Shown here: positions 57,997-64,000 of the stretch, piece by piece
How the letters are laid out: each line of letters starts with the position of its first letter
How positions within the stretch are numbered: the stretch's first letter is position 1
Assembly: GCA_964020085.1 (NCBI GenBank)
Contig: OZ026609.1
Span: 4,748,803 to 4,812,802, forward strand
Reading direction: 5' to 3'
From: Micromussa lordhowensis
Lineage: Eukaryota > Cnidaria > Anthozoa > Scleractinia > Lobophylliidae
DNA: 64,000 nucleotides
Translations under genes and position numbers: made by a program
Notes under the pieces: model-generated
Database searches by the model: none
Told to the model about the DNA's origin: nothing
Seen by the model: the letters and a program-made list of their open reading frames with translations, nothing else

Positions 57997-60804
57997 GGAT
58001 GTCCAATATGAAAGATATACGCTGACATAAACCAAGGCTGCATGCCTCAGTTGATCTATTAGCTGGAGTATGGCCGCCATGTTATGTGACTTTGTTGTCA
58101 TTGTGCATTCATGCCCATGAGCAATACCGCTAACCATGATTATCTTAGAAAAGCAATTCATGGGTTCGTATAATAATATATATAATAAGACATTTATAAA
58201 GCGCCCTTTCCCATGGGTCCAAAGGCGCTGTTTACAAAGTCAAAGTTAAAAATATTAAAAAAATATTTTAAAATAGTTAATCAAGTTATAAAACACCGAA
58301 ATCATTTCATGAATCTAAAAAGCATGTATAAAAAGAGCAGTTTTAAGCCGTCTTTTAAAAATGTCAAGTGATCCAGTATCCCTAATATGTTGAGGAAGAC
58401 TGTTCCAGAGAAGCGGCGCAACAACAGAAAAAGCACGTCGACCATAACTATTTGTGCGAAACGCAGGGACCTCAAGTAGATTCTTCTTTGAAGACCTAAG
58501 GTCGCATGGTGGATAGTAGTTTTTTAGAAGATTTTTAATGTAGGCAGGAACGAGATCATGAAGAGCCTTGTAGGTAATGGTAAGGATTTTGAATTCAATT
58601 CGAAGATCAATTCGAAGATTAATCGGAAGCCAATGGAGATTTTTAAGAACAGGTGTAATGTGGCAGAACTTTGGTGAAACAGTAACAACACGAGCAGCTG
58701 CATTCTGAACACGCTGAAGCTGTTTAATCAAGTACATGTATACTTAGGTGAACCATAATTTATAGCAGCGAGTTGCAGTAATCAAGTTTTGATGTGACTA
58801 GGGCATGAACAAGAAGCTGGGCTGCATCGACGGTGAGATATTTACGAATGAGACTAATTTTATGAAGATGATATAAAGCCGATTTGCAAATTGCAGTCAC
58901 TTGAGGAGCCATACTCAGAGATTCGTCAAAAAGGACTCCAATGTTACTTGCTTTCGTTGAAGCCAGTACTCTCTCATCACAGACAGAAATTCATATGTGA
59001 CAAAGTAGGTCGAGCAAGGTGAAGAGATGATATAACAAGAAGCTCAGTTTTGTCTTTGTTTAATTTCAATCTATTAAGAAGCATCCAGGTGTCAATTTCT
59101 CGTACGCAGGCTTCCAACTTACACTTGCTCAGCTCCATATCATTAAGGGATGACGTCTCGAATGTTACATAGAGCTGTGTATCATCTGTATAAAAGTGAA
59201 AGCTTAGCTCGTGCTTACAGGCGATATCACTTAATGGAGAGAATGGAGAGGTGCACATTGAATATAACAGAGGACCAAGGACTGACCCTTGGGGTACACC
59301 AAACTTCAAAACATGACGCTCAGAGGTCAATCCATTGACATTAACAAATTGAGTGCGATTGCTCAAATACGATCGAAACCACTCCAATGCTGTACCTCCA
59401 ATTCAAAATCGATGAGAAAGGCGTGAAAGTAAGATAGAGTGATTGACAGTGTCAAATGCGGCAGAAAGATCTAAAAGCAGCAAATTCACTGATCTTTTTT
59501 GATCTAAGGCAATTGCGATATCATTGTGAACACAGATCAAAGCCGTCTCAGTACTATGAAGTTTCCTGTACGCTGATTCATATATTGCATGGAGATCATT
59601 GGTATCTAAACAATCAATGAGCTGCTTTGCAACGCACTTCTCAATAACTTTAGACAGAAAACTCAAGTTCGAAATTGGCCTAAAATTCTTGAATTCTTCT
59701 GGGCTGAAGGATTGCTTCTTGAGCAGTGGTGTAACACTAGCCACTTTAAGGTCGGTAGGAAGTATTCCAGATTCCATTGAAAGGTTGACGATCCTAACAA
59801 TCACTGAACTAATATTAGCAAAGCATTCCTTCATAATACAACCAGGAAGAGGGTCTAAATCACAAGACTTTAAATACATAGATCCAACGGTTGCCTTGAT
59901 TTTCACCATACTCGTACATGTACGAGTATGGTGCTCTGCTTGGTGACCCTTTGGGCTGCCAGAGCTCTGCTATAATAATTAATAGCAAGAGCTTTAATGC
60001 TATAATAAGTAATAGCAAGAGCTTTGCTACAATAATTAACAGGATAACTCTTAGGTTCCCTCTTCCGCTTTTTGAGGGACATGAAATACTATCCCTTCTG
60101 ACTGTAAATCATAAAGTGTGCAACAAATCACTGTCAGTAGTTCTCCTTTGAGCAAAATTTGGTCCAGAGTTTTAGGAAGTCAATTTAGAACGTACTGGGC
60201 TAAAGCTAACCTGTCGGGATAGCAGATTACAAAATTTGCGTCCCGGGTGTCGGTCTTAAACTAATCAATTTTTTTTAAGCCCCAGTGTTCAATTAATATG
60301 CTTTTACATGTCTACTAGATATAAACTATGGTGCCATATGTACATGTAAGGAAGCCTCGCATATATAATAATTTTGTGATTGTGTTAAATTAATATAGGT
60401 GGAGAGAGTATCCCTGACAATCCACTTGATGATTTTAATGGCGTGAATGGTACAGGACCTTTGTACTCAAGGTGAATATTTAAGGGTGTTGTGCATGGTG
60501 AGGCCATGGTAGAAATGTGATTGTTCTAAATTTGAATTGCCAAGATTGATTGGAAGAGAGGGTCAAGACAGGCAAATGATGTTAAATGCATTTCACAAGT
60601 TGACAAGTGGGTTGGACTTGAGGCCAATCCCCCCATCCTGTAAAACGTAGCTCAAATTCTAAATATATCAACCAATTAAATGACTTAAGATCCCAGAATT
60701 GTCTAGTACTTCCATGCCATCTGACAGGGTGCAGGAAAAAGTAGGAAATTATGCGAAATCAGCCTCACAGCCGGTCAAATTATAGGTGTTTTTCACATTC
60801 TGGA

Positions 60805-60836
<32 letters not shown>

Positions 60837-61603
60837 CATGCGGGGGAATATCATTAAAAAAAGATTGATGTCATTTGCACTTGAAAGGACTCCCCACATT
60901 AGCCTCAGTTACAGGCTGGTTCCATTCCAATACCGAAATACAAAATGGTCTATTTGCCCGGCGCATGGCCCTCAAAAACCCTGCTGACTAGCAAATAAAT
61001 ATTTACTTAGTAATTTCATATTTTGTAGTGGAGATTATGACTTATTTGACCGCATCAGAGGGCAGGACATCCGCTTGCTGAAGACACTCAGAGTCAAGTA
61101 TATTTGTGACTTGATGGTTGAGAAAAAGAAAGTGAAGTTTGGCATGAGGTGAGCATCACCACAAAGGCCTTTGATGATGGACAAGTTTCCCATGGGTACA
61201 ATCAGGGGGGGGGGGGGGTGAGACCAATCTGGGCATGGCTCAAGCTTTATTTGATAGTGATAGTGTTTTAGCAAGTTGTGTCTCACTTCCAATATAATTT
61301 TATTATGTGATAAGAAGTTAATGAGCTATAATGGTGTTTTCTTAGAGTGACCTCGTCAGAGAAGGTGGACAAGATACAGCGCTACTCAGACTTCTGTTTA
61401 TGCTCGGTTCCCTATCCAGGTAGAGATATGTGATATTAATAGTTTGTTTCAGTTGTCAATCATACCGGTATACCATTGAGCTTTATTGACCAATAGGATA
61501 TATAGAGGATGTTACATGACCGTGCATGGATATGAATGTTATCTTCGAGTGTTCAACTCGATAATTATATCTCACGAGTGAGCTCACTTGTCGTGAGATA
61601 TCA

Positions 61604-61635
<32 letters not shown>

Positions 61636-63921
61636 CAAGCGGGCATGTAATATTCTGTTTATTATATAAACATAATAATGACGATGATTTTACGAAGATT
61701 TCCGACCACTTTCCGAAGGTATTCCAAAATTGTTGCGAAGGCTAGACGAACGTTTCCGAACATTTTTCGGACATTTTCTGAGATAACCGAAGATTTCCGA
61801 AGAGGGACCGATGATATTTCGATCACACGGCAACACATCTGAGTACTCTTTAAGAGATTATGTAGCTATAGCAATGGTAATCTTAAGGTATCAGTGTACC
61901 CCAAATTTGATCATTTTTCCAAAATTTTTTTTTCGCTTTTTCAGATAGATCGTATTGCAATCTTTCATTTAAAAAAAATTCTATGAAAAAAGATTGATCC
62001 TAAGCAAAGTTATTAACTGAAAACGTTTCTTCCCATTAATTATCTCTAATTGATAGCTGTCAACACGTTGTCACGAGAAGTAAACTTGCATCACGTGACA
62101 GACACGATGTTCGCGAGTTTCACACGTTTGTCTTTGTATTTCTAAAATTGGTCGTCGACGTGCTGCTTCGAGTGTTTGCGTTTGTATATTTTAGATTGAA
62201 AAGTTTATGGTATTTCTATTCCATGTCGTCGAAGAAAAAACGAAGTCCGTGTCCTTTTGCAAACGCGAAGAAACCTTCAAAGAGGAAAAAGGTTTCGAAA
62301 TCATTCGATAAGGATCGAGCTGATGTTTTAGCTGCTAGCGACCGAGGTTCCTACTTTGAGCAGGAGAAGTTGATTTCACAAGACGAGGAAGAACAAAGTC
62401 GATGGGTTAACGAGTTTATGAAATGCATTTTATCCTTAGTCCGATTCTCGCATTTCTCCTTCTTGATCTGCACGCGTACGTGCCCGTTCGTTTCCTGTCC
62501 TTTGTTTATGAGAACGCTTTCTACTTGTCTTCGGCATCATTCAACCTGTTTCGTTAGATGAATGGTGAATCTGCATTAGCACAGACATTTAAAACATGGA
62601 AAATGAAAAATTAAACGAAAATTGTTTCCTTACTAACCGTAAACGCGAGCGGCGGAATCCAGATCTTCCAAAGGATATTTCCCGCCAGGAGCAACATTTG
62701 AGCCCGCTTTGTTATTGATATGAGCTCTATTGTTAAAGTAAACTGAACTTTTACTTGGTCTATCAACGGGTAATTAACTTTCACACGTTTTGTGTAATTA
62801 TCTCATTACACCGGAAGAACGCCGAAAAGTATATTTTTCTTCGTATCTCGAAACGAAAATTTCAGCAAGTGAGGCGCACATTTTGAGTTCGTTTCCGGCG
62901 AGTTTTCAACGTTTTTCGCTGAAATTTGGAGAGAACGTTGCCCGATAATCAGGCAAAAAAACGGTGTCGGGAATTTTCATTTTTGGCTTCTTTCAAAAGT
63001 TATGACCTTTTTAGTGAAGAGAATGCATGTTTTATCAGCTCTCAAAGTTTAACTGCGTGTCAGAAACAAACCAGACAAGTAATCGAAATTTCCCGACACC
63101 GTTTTTTAGAGAAAGGTGTCAAGAAGACATAGCGATGTTGATCGTGTTCTCCCGATCAAATCTGACCGGAAACGAACTTGATTAGTGAACCTCTGTACTT
63201 TGGGAAATAGCGCGCTATATTCGGAAAACCGTACATTTTTTTATGTCGATGAATATACCATCGTAATCTACAATTATTAAGCTCTCAGAAAATATATACT
63301 TTATTGGGGTTTGCGTCAAATGTCCGACTGTAAAGCGGGGCCAAAGAATGATGGTCATTTGGGGTACACTGATACCTTAAGACTTGTGAGAACAACATGA
63401 TATTTTCATGTGTGAAATAACATGTTATTTTCACGTATGAAGATATCATGTTTACGCGCGAAAGCTCACCTGGTATTTCATTGGTGTTTATATAATAAAA
63501 TAGAGATATTTGGCTTAATTGAGGTCATGTAAGCACCAAGCATTGCAAAGGTTGAGATTTTTCTTGTGAATCTAACCAAATTCAGTCAGTTAACTTGTGC
63601 TGCTTGTAAGAGTTTTATATGAATCCAGAATTTAATTTAATGCTATTTTATCTCCAACATTAGGTTGTGAATTTTTTAGAGATTTCAAGGACAATGAATA
63701 CAATGCAGATGGCTTACACTTTAACTGGCAACAGGTAAAAGACAATCTCACATATTATAAGTTTGCATTCATTTATCTGTTCATGGTTTCTAACCATTGT
63801 TCTCAATAATATGCAATAATTTGTGTCTTTTTTCTTCCTTTTGTAGGACTATGTTGACACAAAATTCAGTGTCCCTGATTTGTTATTGAATCACAAGGGA
63901 ATAGAATGGAACAACTACCAG
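55862..63921 (+). CDS. MTMR14: MTMR14 (Jumpy/EDTP-like phosphoinositide 3-phosphatase), 5' part, ten exons, 283 aa in window
   Basis: Exons 55862-55957, 56081-56137, 56293-56393, 56868-56973, 57627-57702, 60399-60471, 61029-61148, 61346-61419, 63664-63734 and 63847-63921 join in phase to 283 codons. The last ends at a GT donor and the gene continues beyond the window. Family marks in order: NNNGDLCGHYP, FVVPVILFEGKNICRSATLS, GGAEIYGRSGYDFLF, LFDRIRGQDIRLL, KYICDLMVEKKKVKFGM, VTSSEKVDKIQRY, VPYPGCEFFRDFKD and HFNWQQDYVDTKFSVPDLL. These match MTMR14, which removes the 3-phosphate from PI3P and PI(3,5)P2 and tunes autophagy and muscle calcium in animals. The catalytic CX5R loop would lie downstream, so activity cannot be judged. 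The start is the first ATG in frame with the conserved segment; a second upstream leader exon is possible. Confidence 0.93.
58170..59933 (-). pseudogene. 5'-truncated CR1-like non-LTR retrotransposon (reverse transcriptase), broken
   Basis: Minus strand, in MTMR14 intron 5. Segments in order: FKNFRPISNLSFLSKVIEKC, YESAYRKLHSTETALI, LLLDLSAAFDTVNHSIL, ALEWFRSYLSNRTQFV, GVPQGSVLGPLLY, the catalytic-site block FYTDDTQLYV, then the C-terminal tail LQRVQNAAARVV, LHWLPINLRI, LLWNSLPQHIRD. An in-frame TGA replaces a conserved Gly codon at about 59400, and the frame shifts between about 58977 and 58740. The endonuclease half is absent. It ends near 58170 in a TATA-rich tail. Confidence 0.88.
59904..59933. 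repeat. perfect 30-bp palindrome at the CR1 truncation point
   Basis: CACCATACTCGTACA followed directly by its exact inverse complement TGTACGAGTATGGTG. It marks the 5' boundary of the retrotransposon fragment. Confidence 0.85.
59961..60040. repeat. short tandem repeat, about 2.7 copies of a ~30-bp unit
   Basis: Unit AGAGCTCTGCTATAATAATTAATAGCA and two variants (AGAGCTTTAATGCTATAATA..., AGAGCTTTGCTACAATAATT). Confidence 0.75.
61505..61656. repeat. foldback MITE in MTMR14 intron 8
   Basis: The left arm (ATGTTACATGACCGTGCATG, then GATATGAATGTTATCTTCGA) pairs imperfectly with the right arm (AGATAAAATTCATATCC ... GGGCATGTAATATT). The centre ATATCTCACGA/TCGTGAGATAT also pairs. Confidence 0.75.
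61883..63380 (+). mobile_element. 1.5-kb TTAA-flanked DNA element in MTMR14 intron 8
   Basis: Begins TTAAGGTATCAGTGTACCCC and ends GGGGTACACTGATACCTTAA, exact inverted complements that include TTAA at each end (target type of piggyBac and Kolobok). It carries one small reading frame but no complete transposase. On both sides are pieces of another repeat whose ends (TTTATTATATAAACA at about 61658 and TGTTTATATAATAAAA at about 63486) are inverted, so it seems nested. Confidence 0.8.
62223..62561 (+). pseudogene. N-terminal exon of a lost transposon gene
   Basis: From the ATG at 62223 the frame starts MSSKKKRSPCPFANAKKPSK and continues RKKVSKSFDKDRADVLAASD and EQEKLISQDEEEQSRWVNEF: basic, then acidic and helical. 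After about 68 residues the frame loses this character (Phe/Cys-rich), so the true exon probably ended at about 62430 and later exons are deleted. Upstream in-frame codons to 62148 exist but look noncoding. Family not recognised; probably the 5' exon of the transposase or an accessory gene of the parent element. Confidence 0.45.
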
Positions 63922-64000
63922 GTCAGAATTCAGTAGAAATATGATTACAAGCTGATATCACGTGACCTGGAACTCTCACTGGTTTCAGGGAGTTGAGAGG

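Overview
The window is eukaryotic nuclear DNA: AT-rich, with many short exons bounded by GT-AG introns, long repeat-filled introns and many foldback (MITE-like) elements. Protein similarity (MEST, CEP41, MTMR14, a CR1-like reverse transcriptase, a Tigger/pogo fragment) points to an animal. The repeat families and intron style suggest a cnidarian, most likely a stony coral. That assignment is inference; I could not run a search.

Layout: (1) 1-5.2 kb is noncoding, with a possible promoter and untranslated first exon near 2.8-3.03 kb. (2) 5240-12641, plus strand: a complete seven-exon gene for a 624-residue F-box protein with a CxxC/CxxC zinc knuckle. (3) 12.6-15.4 kb is a convergent intergenic gap. 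(4) 15356-25031, minus strand: a complete eleven-exon MEST gene (334 residues, alpha/beta hydrolase). (5) 25149-50376, plus strand: a complete twelve-exon CEP41 gene (371 residues, centrosome/cilium). It lies head to head with MEST, with only 117 bp between the two start codons. (6) 50.4-55.9 kb is intergenic, with several MITEs and one orphan exon-like ORF. (7) 55862-63921, plus strand: the first ten exons (283 residues) of MTMR14; the gene runs off the right edge.

The most striking object is a 15.2 kb element (26878-42075) inside CEP41 intron 3. It is bounded by inverted arms of about 3 kb each and carries its own multi-exon gene on the plus strand for a Ulp1/SENP-type (C48) cysteine protease. 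All eighteen proposed exons join in phase to a 550-residue product with an intact His-Asp-Gln-Cys set at the Ulp1 spacing. A second, unidentified gene lies on the minus strand. Both genes run outward and appear to use AATAAA signals located in the inverted arms. The protease gene contains an array of 165-bp exon-plus-intron units (84 nt exon, 81 nt intron), most of whose introns are stop-free and in frame. I found no recognisable transposase, so the class of the element is open.

MEST, CEP41 and MTMR14 are housekeeping-type animal genes with no obvious common pathway. The MEST/CEP41 pairing matters because the same divergent neighbour relationship is known in human.
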